DNA from: Thunnus maccoyii
Lineage: Eukaryota; Chordata; Actinopteri; Scombriformes; Scombridae
NCBI RefSeq assembly: GCF_910596095.1
Contig: NC_056544.1
Span: 17,655,155-17,719,154, forward strand
Length of the DNA: 64,000 bases
Direction: 5' to 3'
The stretch's first letter is position 1; each line of letters begins with the position of its first letter. Below, piece after piece: positions 29,691-41,400 of this stretch. The translations under genes and the position numbers were made by a program. The notes under the pieces are model-generated. The model was given only the letters and a program-made list of their open reading frames with translations. It was not told the DNA's origin and did no database searches.

Positions 29691-30600
29691 AATCTTGTAA
29701 AAATTAAAAACATTATTTGATAAAGTAGATAGAGATATAGTAGATATAGAGAGCTTTTATTCAACTTTAACAGTGTTACACAAACTAGGATTAACTTTAA
29801 AACTGGATTAACTCATCATTTTAGAGTTAAAATCATCATACCTTGAAATTTTGAGAGATGATCCACAGAAGAAAGGAGTAATCGGCAACACATTAGACCA
29901 CATCTTCAGTCACATTTCATGCTCCCAGAACTAGGAGTACCTGGTGAGAGCATCATACCTTGAAATTCATAAAGAGGTGATCAGAGACTTACTCTACAAA
30001 GGCCAGTCACCTGCCACGGAGCTCATGGAGAGGCCTTTCATCATTTGTCATCAAGAATATGCAGGAAACTGAACATCTCATCAATAAGGGAAACCAGAAT
30101 CATTGTGTGTGTGCCACCAACATGCCACCAACTCTTGGTCAGCAAGTATTAAAAAAGTTTTCCTTCATACCTGAGTCAACACAGTCAGCTGAGTTCCTCT
30201 CCCAAAAATCAATTTCTCTGCACAGGCTCCCCCACTGTAACTGACAGCTGGCTGAAAACCTCCAGTCAGAGACCTTTTATTCAACTTTAATAGTGTTTTC
30301 TCTGAAGTGATCAGCTTCTCTGTTTCCCAAATAAAAACAGTTTCAGCAGGACTTTAAGATCATGCAGACAAAATAACTTGAGATGTTCTTGTTTGTTTCA
30401 CTGTTGAATGTAAAAGCTTGTGCTGGCAGTTAAACTATAGTTTAATGAAAACTGATTTTTTTTAATCTTTCTGAAACATCAGACTAAAATTAGCCAAGTA
30501 TTTATGGTTTTTAGGCTCTAAAAGAAGACAAAACATTTGAGGGGACAATTTAACAGGACTGTGAGATGAGTTTTTCTTCTGAATGTTAACGTCTCCTACA
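29690..30600. other. Intergenic, nothing recognised
   Basis: AT-rich. It contains a short imperfect direct repeat, CTTTTATTCAACTTTAA, at about 29,754 and 30,270, and a 61-codon open frame at 30,059-30,244 without recognisable similarity. No transposon ends were identified. Confidence 0.6.
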
Positions 30601-32320
30601 GGCCAGTGGATTTTGAGGGGAGGTTTAACACCTGTCTATTCAGCCAGTGCCAATCACAAACTCTAATTAGTTGTTCATGAGCAGCTCTCTGTTTTGAGCA
30701 GGTTTTGCAGTGTTTGCAGTGTTCAATACACTTTTGCGGAGCCTTGCCAATGCTTGGCCACCTGATGCTCTGTTTGGCACGCTTCACTATGCCCATGTGA
30801 CCATCGTGGAGCCGTTCCACTATCTCTGACCTCAGGCATTTGGGTATGGCAATTCTGTCTGTTCTGCCTGTCACCATAGAGACGCAAGTTGTGGCATGTT
30901 GTGAGAGAATCTTTCACTGTATAGTACAGCTTAATGCTGTCTGGCACTTTGCATAATTTGGCCAGCCATTATTCACAAAATGCATCACTAACTGTAGCTC
31001 AGGGTCATCCTTTGTGTGCTCTTTATCCTCATCCAGACATGAGCATGACATTGGCCATGCTGCCTGTGTGGCTTCCTCCAGGGCCAGTATGTTGTCTGAC
31101 AGTTCAATTGTCTCCAGGTGTAGCAATGCAGAAGGGGGTCTTGAGAGTGTGTCAGCTCCTACAAGCAGTTTGCCAGGGACATACTCAGCTTTTTCGTTGA
31201 ATTTCATCATTCTCGGGAGTAAGCGTGGACAACAAAGTGGCACTGCAAAGTCCTTTATTTTGAAGAGTTGGACCAATGGCTTGTGGTCTGTTTGGATAGT
31301 GAAGTTATCCAGGCTGTACAAGTATTTTGAAAACTTTTCAAATGCCCAGACCACAGCCAAACACTCCTTTTCAATCTGTGTATACCTGATTTCACCATCT
31401 GTAAGGGTGCGAGAACAGTATGCAACCGGTTGTAGTTGTCCATTGTGGTCCTGAAGAAGGCTAGCATGGGTGCTTCTGTCAACAGCTGTTTGACTTTTGT
31501 GAAAGCCTATTCCTGTGCTGGGCTCCAAACCCATGCTTTGTCAGCCCTGAGAAAGTCATTGAGTGGGCGTGTGACATCTGCTAGGTTGGGAAATTAGCGT
31601 CCCAGATAATGTACCATGTATGCTCCATAAACACATCGCTGACTTGTAGAGTGTGACACATAACAGCATAATGGCCTTTTTTCACCGCACTTGCAGCACT
31701 CTACGCATCTATCCGTGCAAATGTAATTTTTGGCGTGCTGCTTGCCACACCTCAAGCACTTTCCTTTAACTGTATTTCCCGTGTCTGAGAGACCTATAAC
31801 TTCCCTGGCAGTCTCTCCTCTCTGGTTTGAATGTGCCTTTTGGCCGCACAGAGTAAGCTCTTCTGTGTGTGTGCGTCTCTTCACACAATGCTGCAGCTCC
31901 ACTCTTCTCAGAAATCTGTCCTTGTCTGATCTGTTCTAACTGCCTGGCTTGTCTGCATGCTTTCCCCAAAATTAAATCTGACATCATTTGCAATTTCTCA
32001 GCCAACTCATATAAACTGTGGATGTATTCCTCCACACTTTCGCCATGTTTCTGTGCCTGCTGGTGAAATCTTGTCCTCTTGTGAATCGCATTGACTTTAG
32101 GCACAAAATATTTGTCCAGTTTATCCAGTACGACTTTGTACACATTTTCATCCCCCTTGTTTGCGTAGACAAAGGTTTTAATGATGTGTTCGGCTTCACT
32201 CCCAAGTACCCAGTGCTTGTGGAACCTCTGCTTCCATTCAGGCCACAGCTCCAGATGGCTGAAATCAAAGTTGTCCAGCACTGGAAACTTCACCATGGTT
32301 GACTTCTGACACAATCTAAT
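30600..32320 (-). mobile_element. Ty3/gypsy-type retrotransposon, internally deleted
   Basis: Minus strand, 5' to 3'. Gag-like ORF from about 32,297 (PEWKQRFHKHW, FVPKVNAIHKRTRFHQQAQ, YIHSLYELAEKL). A Cys-rich zinc-knuckle-like stretch follows (CLRCGKQHAKNYIC...CCKCG, about 31,770-31,690). Then, without protease or RT palm, comes the RT-RNase H connection (NLADVTRPLNDFLRADKAW, about 31,590-31,535) and RNase H (VAYCSRTLTDGEIRYTQIEK...LAVVWAFEKF, TDHKPL; about 31,420-31,270). Last is an integrase H2C2 segment (LHDGHMGIVKRAKQS...CKHCKTC; about 30,820-30,680). It stops before the integrase core. LTRs were not found. A dead relic. Confidence 0.75.
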
Positions 32321-32482
32321 GTTTAATGACCAGCCCGTGTGAGTATTCACTGTTTCCAAGCTTTAATAGGAGCCTTGTTGGGGACATAGATACTGTGTAC
32401 ATGGCTGCTGTTATTGTGCATGCTCACATTGCCTGCAGACAACACTTAGGTCTCTGATCATTAACTACTACCTATTATTTCA

Positions 32483-32960
32483 CTAGACCTGCTCCATTAC
32501 ACTGCTAACACGATGTCTGAGCTGTCTCTTCACTGCAGTGTGGGAGCCAGTACATTCTGCTGCAGGTTCAGGATCTGGAGCAGGAGCTGCACTGTGTGCT
32601 GCTGCTTCTTCTGTGTCTGTCTTTATATTTTCTACAACAGTGGGAGGTTCTGACAAAGAGATTTCTGCTTCTTTTGGAGTGTCTGTGTTCTGTATCTGCA
32701 GCTCAGGACATGTCTCAACTTTAGCTGTTTCAGTGGAGATCACTTGCATCTGCTGTTTCGTTCACGTCCTGTGTCTCACTCAGGGTGGTTGTTCCTGCTA
32801 AAGCTGCTGCCTCAAGTGTGACAGGGCTGCCTGCTTCTGCCTGCACAGTCTGGATGACCTCTTCTGCTTTGAGTGCTGGCAGCTCTGCTTCTTGACTGAC
32901 AGCAACACTAGCAGCAGTGTCTTTCTGTTCGACTTCTCCCAGAGGTGCATAGGCTCAGAG
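32483..32960 (-). pseudogene. Acidic Ala/Glu/Thr-rich coding fragment, unidentified
   Basis: Minus strand: a frame from about 32,940 to 32,750 reads EVEQKDTAASVAVSQEAELP then EEVIQTVQAEAGSPVTLEAA. One frame change near 32,750 leads into MQVISTETAKVETCPELQIQ...EAEISLSEPPTVVEN, ending at TGEQV-like terminus with stop at 32,483. Composition looks like an acidic scaffold protein such as a gravin (AKAP12) tail, but that is only an impression. It sits directly upstream of the gypsy gag relic, so it could be captured or neighbouring host coding DNA. The frameshift argues that it is not functional. Confidence 0.35.
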
Positions 32961-33094
32961 GAGGTTTTAGTGGGGGAGGCCAGTGCCATGGCAGGGCTGC
33001 CTGGGGTGGACACTCTCTCAGGCTTAAATTAAAATTCGTCCCACCTTTGATTGAGAACCTTTTTCTTTTTTTTACCTTTGAACGGGGTCCTCAG

Positions 33095-34280
33095 TGCTGA
33101 TTGCCTTTGACGCTGTTGTCGTTCTTGAATACGAGGCAGCGGTTGGTGGCTTCAAGTGCCTCTACGACCTCATAAAAAAGGAACAGGCTCATCACACAAA
33201 TTACGCAGACCCCCTGGAGCCTGCTGAATTACTTGGCTGCCAGTATTTTGAAAAGTTAAAGGTAAATGTTAATGCTTGCCTTTCTTTAATCAACATCATC
33301 ACAAAGCTTGTAATATTTAATCTAAGCTCATTTGTTCTTCGGGAAGATTGAGAGGCAACCAATTACACATTGCACAGAATTGTGGATGAGATACTAGAAA
33401 CCTGAGCACTGTCAAAGAGCCAATCCTCAAAGACATCAGTGCCTCTGTGGCAATTTGGCTGGAGGTGGACGAGATTATGGATGTGTCTGTTAAGAAGCAG
33501 CGCTTGATGTTCACATTAGGTATAATTTTATTCAGAGAATGACAACAGTTAAGACTTAGAGTAATTTTGAACATCATGTCCATTATGTTTAATATGTCTC
33601 TTTGTTCATCAGATACATGGACAAGGAAGGGCTGTTTACTGACAATTTCTGGACCTGGTGACAGTAAGTGATGGCAGAGCGGACACCATTGTCACAGCAA
33701 TAAGGGAGATCCTCACAAAAAAGAACATTCCCATCCAGAAGATTTATGGCCCGGGGACAGATGGAGCAGCTATCATGACTGGTATACTACCAACAAAAAC
33801 AAGGTTGATATTTACTGCTTAAAAACTAAATCATGATATAAAACATTGTTTGTCCTCAAACAGGGAGAGAGAGTGGGGTGGCCAAGCAGCTACAGGACAT
33901 CTTCCCATGGTTGGTATCAGCTGCATGTGCTGCACACCACCTCGCCCTGTGCCCTAAGGACTCTTCATCAGGAGTGGCTTATATGGTCTCCTTCAGGGCC
34001 CTTTTACAGAGGGAAAATGTGAACTTCCTGTCTCTTAAAGTTCAGGTACCTTCCAGTATTTATTTTTGACACCATTGACCATACACTGCTCATACTAACC
34101 AGATACCTGCTGCTGCGTTTACACTTACTCTGTGTCTTTGTTATTAGGTCTCTGTAACAATGTCCTGCCTCCGAGCAATTAAAGATGCTGGAGACCATCA
34201 GCCACCTGGGTCTTTCCTGTCAAAGCTCCACCAAGACCTGGACAACCCTGCTGGACTGGGGGCTTATAATATTGTCCTGG
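33095..34280 (+). mobile_element. hAT-type transposase relic
   Basis: Plus-strand blocks in order: AVGGFKCLYDLIKKEQAHHT; EPILKDISASVAIWLEVDEI.DVSVKKQRLMFT; SDGRADTIVTAIREILTKK; KIYGPGTDGAAIMTGRESGVAKQLQ; WLVSAACAAHHLALCPKDSS. The DE.TDVS...GTDGA..MTG...GVA..L...CAAHRLAL order is that of hAT transposases and their domesticated ZNF862/C17orf113-like relatives. Stops and frameshifts (for example around 33,395 and 33,655) interrupt it. There is no N-terminal BED finger and no C-terminal dimerisation region, so it is a decayed copy. Confidence 0.7.
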
Positions 34281-35106
34281 GCTCATAATATTGTCCATGA
34301 AGAGGAGAGGAACAAGAGGGGTAGACATGACTGACTAGGGACAAGCTTTGGGCCTGGTTCAGAAGCCAGATATGTTTGTTTTAGATGCCTGTGGCCTGTG
34401 GCATGTGCCAATTAGCAGCTCCATGCTGTCAAATTTTTAAAGAGTAACGAGGTGCTGCAGGAATGGTCCTCTTTCAAGTAGCAGATTCTAGTTGGTGCAT
34501 TCAAGGTACCGTGAAATGTGCATTCTTCCACACTGGCTTCACTTTTCAGACTGGGACCTACCCACTTGGTCGTGGGTGGATGTCATGATATTATTGGTTG
34601 AAATTGGTTGGTTCAAGCCTATGTGAGCACATGTCATATTTTGTTTTACAGGAACAAAAAACATGATTGGATGTTGATATAAGAACACAAAGAAAATGTT
34701 TTTGGTATATATTGTTAAATAGGTGTACAATATGACCGGGGATGTGATCTAAAAGGGTTAAAAAGGCATTTTTCATTTAATCTTGGCTTTATCTACCTCA
34801 CAGAAGAACTTCACTGTAAAGTCAATTTTCAGTGTATGTGCACTGGAGGCTTCAAGTTTCCACATCACACTTGTGTAAATTGAATATTGGACCAGGATTG
34901 GCTGCCAAATTAATTGTGATGTCACATATGCTTGTAGGCACAACCCTTAAAATTGGATTTTCAATGAGCACAGAGAAACTTTCCACTTTAAACGGATGAA
35001 TGTGAAAACAAACTCTGCATATACATCATTCTGCACGGTGAAGCTCAAACATTCAATTGTGGGAACAAGAAGGAAAAGCTTCTTAGCAATAACTTACTTA
35101 CTGCCC
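34280..35106. other. Intergenic, nothing recognised
   Basis: AT-rich noncoding stretch after the transposase relic. Short open frames only; no motif or repeat end identified. Confidence 0.5.
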
Positions 35107-35890
35107 ACAGTAGATCAGTGGAGGCTGGTCCATAGAGGCAGAGGAGGTTGATCCTCCACTATTTTTTGAGAGGCAAAAGGGAGATCAAAATATAAAAAAG
35201 AATATTTGGCTGAAATAAACCATTACCAAATCTCAGTATTTATAAAGTATTTTTTCTCTGTTCTTTGGGAAAAAAATCCATTACTGAAATTCTGGTTAAA
35301 ATGCTTCAACAGCGACACCTGCAGGGCGGGAGGAGAAAGGGCAGTGTGTGAAGTGGTGGTGGTGGTGGTGGTGGAGGTGGAGTGGGGGACAGAGGAGGAC
35401 GGGTGCCGCAGGGCGGGATCTCTTACATTGGACTCAATGTATTTCTTTTTTTTTCATGCTGTGAAAAAACATCTGTGATTGGCCATGACACGTAAAATGA
35501 AGCTCCAAGGGAGGCTGTCCTCTCTTACCAATCAACAACCAGAATGCAATATTGACATCGAGTTGGTCCAATGAGTTTCCAGATTCTTCAATTCTCTCCA
35601 CTGTAAAGCAAAGTAGCAGCAGTAGATAGCTACTTGCGTTAGCCAATGCAACAGCTGGCTTGTTGTAGCAGCCTGAAAGACTCTTTATACATCCATGGAA
35701 GGACTGTTAAGGACTGTTGTTAAGCTAATGGGAAAAATTATCTGGATTGGGCAGCGCAACAGCAGCAGGACGCTGCCGGGGAGGCTGGAGAGAGAAGCAA
35801 CTGGAGAAACAACCAGAGTTTGCTTGTTTGTCATTGTTGCTAATGATATCAGACTGGTTAAGCAGCAGCCATAAAGTTCTGTAAACTAAC
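35107..35890. repeat. Dispersed repeat, third, diverged copy
   Basis: Begins near CAGTGGAGGCTGGTCCATAG. It shares the segment AAATAAACCATTACCAAATC with 16,720-16,760 and the GGCTTGTTGTAGCAGCC and GTTTGTCATTGTTGCTAATG landmarks with 2,700-4,090 and 17,690. It includes a degenerate version of the MDLDWGLQQ ORF near 35,745 and a GGT run. This shows the repeat is not confined to the kinase units. The CAGTGG start hints at a hAT-like terminus. Confidence 0.6.
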
Positions 35891-36321
35891 AGACAAGATG
35901 ACCAACAGCCACAAATGGATGTTATGACATGAATACTATGACTAGGCCTATATGAAGACGTCAGATAATGTGAGTCAGATACAGCTTCTCTCTCTGTGTC
36001 TCTTTGGTCGCTAATTTAATCTCTGATGGTTAAATGTCTCTCTGTGTGGCTGTTGTGTGAATTTATCTCCTTAACAAGAATGCAGCAGATATCATGTAAT
36101 GCGTTGTGGGTAACGTTAGTTTGCTTGTTGAAGTTACAGTGAGCTGTCTGGACTCATTCATTCATTCGTTTTTAATTGAGTGGTTGTTCAGTCACCTGTT
36201 GATGTTATATGATTAGTGAATGAGTGCAGGAGGTCTGGCTGATTGCTTCTGACAGTTTCTTTAGTTCGTTTTTAAACTGAGCCGTATATCGAGTAATAAC
36301 CTTAAAGTAACTAGAATAACA

Positions 36322-36971
36322 AGTGTTAACTAGTGGTGTAACAGATTGTAGTTGATCCGTGATCCGTACTGATCGCCCCCCACGGTTCGGCAGGCATATG
36401 AACTGCGGATTAATTGCAAAATGTAATGTCTCATTTAAGACAAAGTAAACAAACTGCTGTAAGTACAACTAATGGGCAGACAGCGTGTTGCTAACAGGGA
36501 TTTTGAAGAGCAACGATCAAACCAGCATCTAACAGGTCCGATGTGACATTTGAGTTGTGTTTACCTGCTGTTTAATGTGCTGCAGCTGAGCAGCTTATTA
36601 GTAGCTGCTAACTGACGTTAGCGGTGAATGTTTGTTATCATCAGGTTTTGATGATGTGGACAGAGGCTGTTTCATTCACTGTTTAAAAGAGGAAGGTTTC
36701 ATGCCTCATATTGCAAAAACTGAGCATTAAATATTTTATATATTTTATTTTATTTAAACATTGGACATCTTAAATGTTTTCATTTAAGACCATGGGCAAA
36801 AGTTCCTTGCTGTTTCTGGCTGTAAGTGTGTTACAGAATAAATGGAAAACAAAGTTTTATTTTTCTCCCCTTTTTTTTTCGCTGATCCTAATAATCTGAT
36901 CCGTGACTCAAATCCATGATACGATCCCTACCGTGAGTTTTGTGTTCATGTTAACACCCCCCAGTGTTAAC
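36322..36971. mobile_element. Non-autonomous hAT-like element with target duplication
   Basis: Body about 36,331-36,962, starting TAGTGGTGTAAC and ending TGTTAACACCCCCC, whose complement (GGGGGGTGTTAACA) roughly mirrors the start. AGTGTTAAC flanks it at 36,322-36,330 and 36,963-36,971, consistent with the 8-bp target duplication of hAT transposons plus one chance base. No coding content. Confidence 0.65.
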
Positions 36972-38000
36972 ATGTCAGCTTTGTAGACTATATTTTGTAT
37001 ATCGTGCATATAGATAATAGTGTGTAAGTCATGCAGATACATGCATTAATACTTTCTGATGTGAACCTACACTTTTATATCTGTGAATGTTTTTAGTGTT
37101 CAATCTTTCTAGTATTCAGCACTGATTTCAACCCGTATCGGAGTATAAGCTTTGTGCTACTTTATATATTTCTGTATACTAAGAAAATATGTAGGAAACA
37201 CGTGTTAATCATGTGATATGTTGTCTGTTTTTGATGAGATAATAAATTGGTTCTCACAATAGAACAATATCATAAATTTGAATTTCACTTTGTGGGTAAA
37301 ATGACACATTTGAGCCACTCCACGGCTAAAATGAGCTCTTCTTTTTTTAGAGACAATATGTGTACGCTAAATGTAGCTAAATGAAGCAGCCTTTTCACCA
37401 CTCAGGGGTTTTTGTTTTTGAAAGCAAATTGTTTCCCACCCCTCCGATTTCATCAGGTGGGACAATGATATAGTTTGATGCGGTTTGTTGTAAGATTCCA
37501 TGTTGGTTTTCCTCCTGTCCTCCCCAATTTTTTGAGTCACCAGCCGCCAAAGCAGTAGATCGGTGCACAGCAGGGCACTACTGCACGTTTGTGCTGCGGC
37601 TGCGGCTGGATATACTTCCTCTCCTCGGCTGGGTGGGCAGACAGACCGTGTATTGTGAATGAGTGTGTTACAGAGAAGCTGTCACTTCTTATCACTTTCA
37701 TGCACTTCTCAGTGTGTGGCAGTGTCATTTAGACTAAAAATGCGTGCATTTGTGTTTGATCTCTTATCAAAACTTTCTAAAAGGTTCCAAATAAAAGTAG
37801 CTAAATATATTTCTACGTGCTTTCTGAAAGAAAAAAAAGTTGCCAGAGTAGTCTAATAAGTTGTTAAATCTAGCAACAAAATTGCTAAGTTGGCATCAGC
37901 GCGCACGCTCAAGAAAGCGGAAATAGAAATGCGTCTTCCGGGCAACTAACGAATACAAGCAGCAGGACGGAGAAGCTGGACACACAGTGCCGCATATTTT
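36972..38000. other. Intergenic, upstream of efcab14
   Basis: No coding or repeat feature recognised. The last 200 bp, before the efcab14 5' UTR, become GC-richer with CpGs, consistent with a promoter, but no TATA box or start site can be placed. Confidence 0.4.
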
Positions 38001-38475
38001 GATTTTAGGATAGTTGGGTTACACAAATATATTTTAAGACTTTTGACTGTGTTTCCAAAATGAGCGACGCCGGGGCGGGTAACTTTAAACCCAGCTGAGA
38101 CGATGTGATAGTACGGTAGCGTTAGCCTGTCACTGTTAGCAAGCGTTAGCACGGTTAGCTAACGTATGCGTTGACCCGGCAGCTAGTCGGAAAAAAAGTT
38201 GTTTTAGACACGGTTATTTAGGAGAGTAACGCTATGCTGATCAGCTATTAAACATTTTTGTAGTTTGAATGTAAATCAACGAGGCAACCAGTCGGCAGAG
38301 TCCGATGTGTTTCTATCCGTTAGCGACGTTGCCTGCTTTGAAAATCGAGCTAGCAAGAGGACGTTAAGTTAGCTTAGCTGAAACATAAACGACATCATCC
38401 ACCAAACTGGACAAAACATTGGATTTAGTCGGCTTTAAATCGGGCTCGGCGGGTTCGCTGACCCCTCAGAAAAAG

Positions 38476-41400
38476 ATGAAGAAGAGAAAGGAGCTGAACG
38501 CCTTGATCGGACTCGGGGACAGTAAGAGAAAGAAGACCAAAAAGGGGTCCGGTCACAGACTCCTCCGAACCGAGCCGCCGGACTCGGAGTCGGACTCCAG
38601 CTCGGACGACGACGAGTTCAACAACCTGAGCAGCGGAGCAAACTTTGGGAAGTGAGTGATCGATTTGATTAAGTTTTGTTTGTGTGAGCACCAGCCTGTA
38701 AAACTGACACGTTTAATTTAACAAGAAAATGAGAAGTGAATGTAGTATGCTGCCTAATTTTACCAAGTAAAAGTAGATGAAATGCACAGGATTTTAAGAT
38801 GATATAAATAATTGGTTATGCATTTATTACAGCAGCTTCGCACTACACCAATTATTTAATTATGTGTGTTTTATTATTTTTTTTTTTATTTAACTTGTAA
38901 AGATATGCTTCCAAACACTGAACCAGAGAACATTTACTTTACACAAGTGTACTGGATAATGACGACAGTAATAATCTGAAATCTTGACTTTAAGATTATT
39001 TTAGTAAGATATGTGCTGGAGCAAACCGCCTTTATTGTTGACATTCTTCAAGTGGAATATATATGGCATGATATCAGCCAAATTAAAAATAATCAGTACT
39101 ATGAGTATGATATGATAGCAGAAAGAATATTTGTGAAATATAGTGAATATTTTAGAGCACCATTATTGCATGAATGCTCATAATTCTCATGACATAGCAT
39201 GCAGCCCTCTGAAAATATCTCCTTCATCAATAATACATGAAGCTGTGCTGTGTTCATGTCTAACGTTACCATGTTTCTTGGCTTTACAGAAGAAGCTACA
39301 CGCAGTGCTGCAATGTCTGCTACCCGTTGTTTCTGTTCATCATACTAGCTGCCTGTGTCATGGCTTGTGCTGGACTCATATGGATGCAAATTGCTCTGAA
39401 AGAAGATCTGGATTCCATGAAAGAAAAGCTGCACAGCAGTAAGACACCTACAATTCCCTTGTGATGATCATAAACATCTCACTGGCCTTTGGACACATGC
39501 CTGCTGTGTTGTTTTAACACCACTGTTAACATGTTATAATGTTTTATTGTAACAGTGGAATCCAGCCAAAAGGTGTCGTCAAGTGAAATACCAAAACTAA
39601 GTGAGGACCTGAAAAACAAGGAGAGGAAGCTTGACGATATTGAGAACGGGGACAAGGGGTTGAGCAAACTCTGGTCTAACCTGACAGAAATGAACAGAAA
39701 GGTCAGTTGACATTTTTGCCAAAAGGCTTTGAAACCACTTTACAATTCACACTGTCATATACTAACTAGAAAAACTGTTGGAGAATATCCCGACTTGCAG
39801 TGTTGGTCATATTTAGTTAGACTGATTTTAAGTGTACTTTTGATACCCTGCAGCTGAGATACCCTGCAGTAGTAACACAAAGAATTGAAATTATGTTAAC
39901 AGTAATAGTGACATTACTGGTTGAGACATAAGGCTGTGCAAGTCTTTTTTTTTCTTTGGTTTGTGTAGACTAAGAATCATAAGCATAAGCAGTACAGAAA
40001 GCATTTTTACAGTTACTACAACAGCTGTGTAATATAGATATAGTAAACCAAATCTCCTTCCCATAATTAGAGAACTAGCTGAGCAAGTGCACAGCGTGTT
40101 TCTGTGTAGTTACTGTTTTTTACAGTAGCAATTATTTTCATTCTGAAATGAGAACTTGGACTGATAAAGCAAGAACTCAGTGTATGTCACAGCTTAACAT
40201 GATTCTTGCTTTCATGTACAGTTTTACATTAGTGTACAGTTTAATTTCTTTAATCATTGGAGTAAAATGCTTTTGTACTTCTCATGTATGTTTGATTTTA
40301 GTTACATTTAAGTCTAAAAAAACATGTTTTTTACCTTGACATAGTAAGTATTTTGGAGGAAGGTAAAATTGCAGTGGCAAAAAAGATTGACGGTTTTATC
40401 TTAGAGGTGTAGTTGAATAGTTTTTGTCATTTTTCTTGTGCAGATCAGTTTGCTGGATTCTGCTGTAAACCATTTAAAGGCCAACTTGAAATCAGCGGCT
40501 GATTTAATCAGCCTACCCACAACAGTTGAAGAGCTTCAAAAGGTAAAGGCATAGCAAAGTGGAATAAAAAGAGACATTTGATTGAAAAAAACGTGGGTCT
40601 CACATCTGCATCTGATTTGCATTATTGACCGTGCAGCATGTTTTTCCTTTTCAGAGTGTTGCTACAATCGGCAGCACACTAACAAGTGTACAACACGATG
40701 TGAAGACTATGCAGGCAGCCCTCGAAAATAAGAAGAAAGATGACGATGGCTTGAAGAAGACAATGGTAAAGTCACGCTAATGACATTTCTTTTTTTTCAT
40801 CTAAACAATACATTTGTGTACAGTTTGTATGCAGATAAAGTGCAGATAAAATAAGATTTAAAACTACAGGCCTCAACAGATTCATATATGCATCTTCGTA
40901 ATTCCTCTGGGATCATTTTGTGGGCCTTTACCCAAAAAGTCTAAATATCTTCCATTTCTTAAAGATATTCTATTAACATAATTTAAATCTTTTACACTAT
41001 CTGGTCGCGTGCTACACGTTTTCAGCATTACAATTTTATACTTTCAGTCCTCCAGTCTGAAATGTGAGGCAGAATAGTAAACGAGAACAGATTTACTGGA
41101 TATTTTAACTTTATGTTTAGCTACTAAAATCTAAATGCAGAGTTTTGGGCGGCTGACAGACATCACAGAAAAATCACAAGATGTGTTCCTTCTTAAACAG
41201 TATAGCACTGAAAGCTCTGGTGTTTCACATGAGCAAAGCCGATGGATTTTTCATGAGCCGAAGTCAAAGATGGTTTTCACTTATTTTGTTTGACAGCTTG
41301 TCTTTTTTTATTTACATCTCTACACTCAAGGAAAATATTGCTAGAGGCTGCTTTTCTCCACATGTATCATTCATGTATAAACGCACAGAGAGGGGTGTAG

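Noticed and set aside
30059-30244. 61-codon open frame in intergenic DNA
   Set aside because: No similarity, no splice context and no second copy; treated as chance.
33095-34280. Domesticated hAT-derived host gene
   Set aside because: Multiple stops and frameshifts, and missing N- and C-terminal regions, make it a relic rather than an intact ZNF862-like gene.
38419-38475. Upstream in-frame extension of efcab14 exon 1
   Set aside because: It has no ATG, only TTG; the family N-terminus MKKRKELNALIGL starts exactly at the ATG at 38,476.
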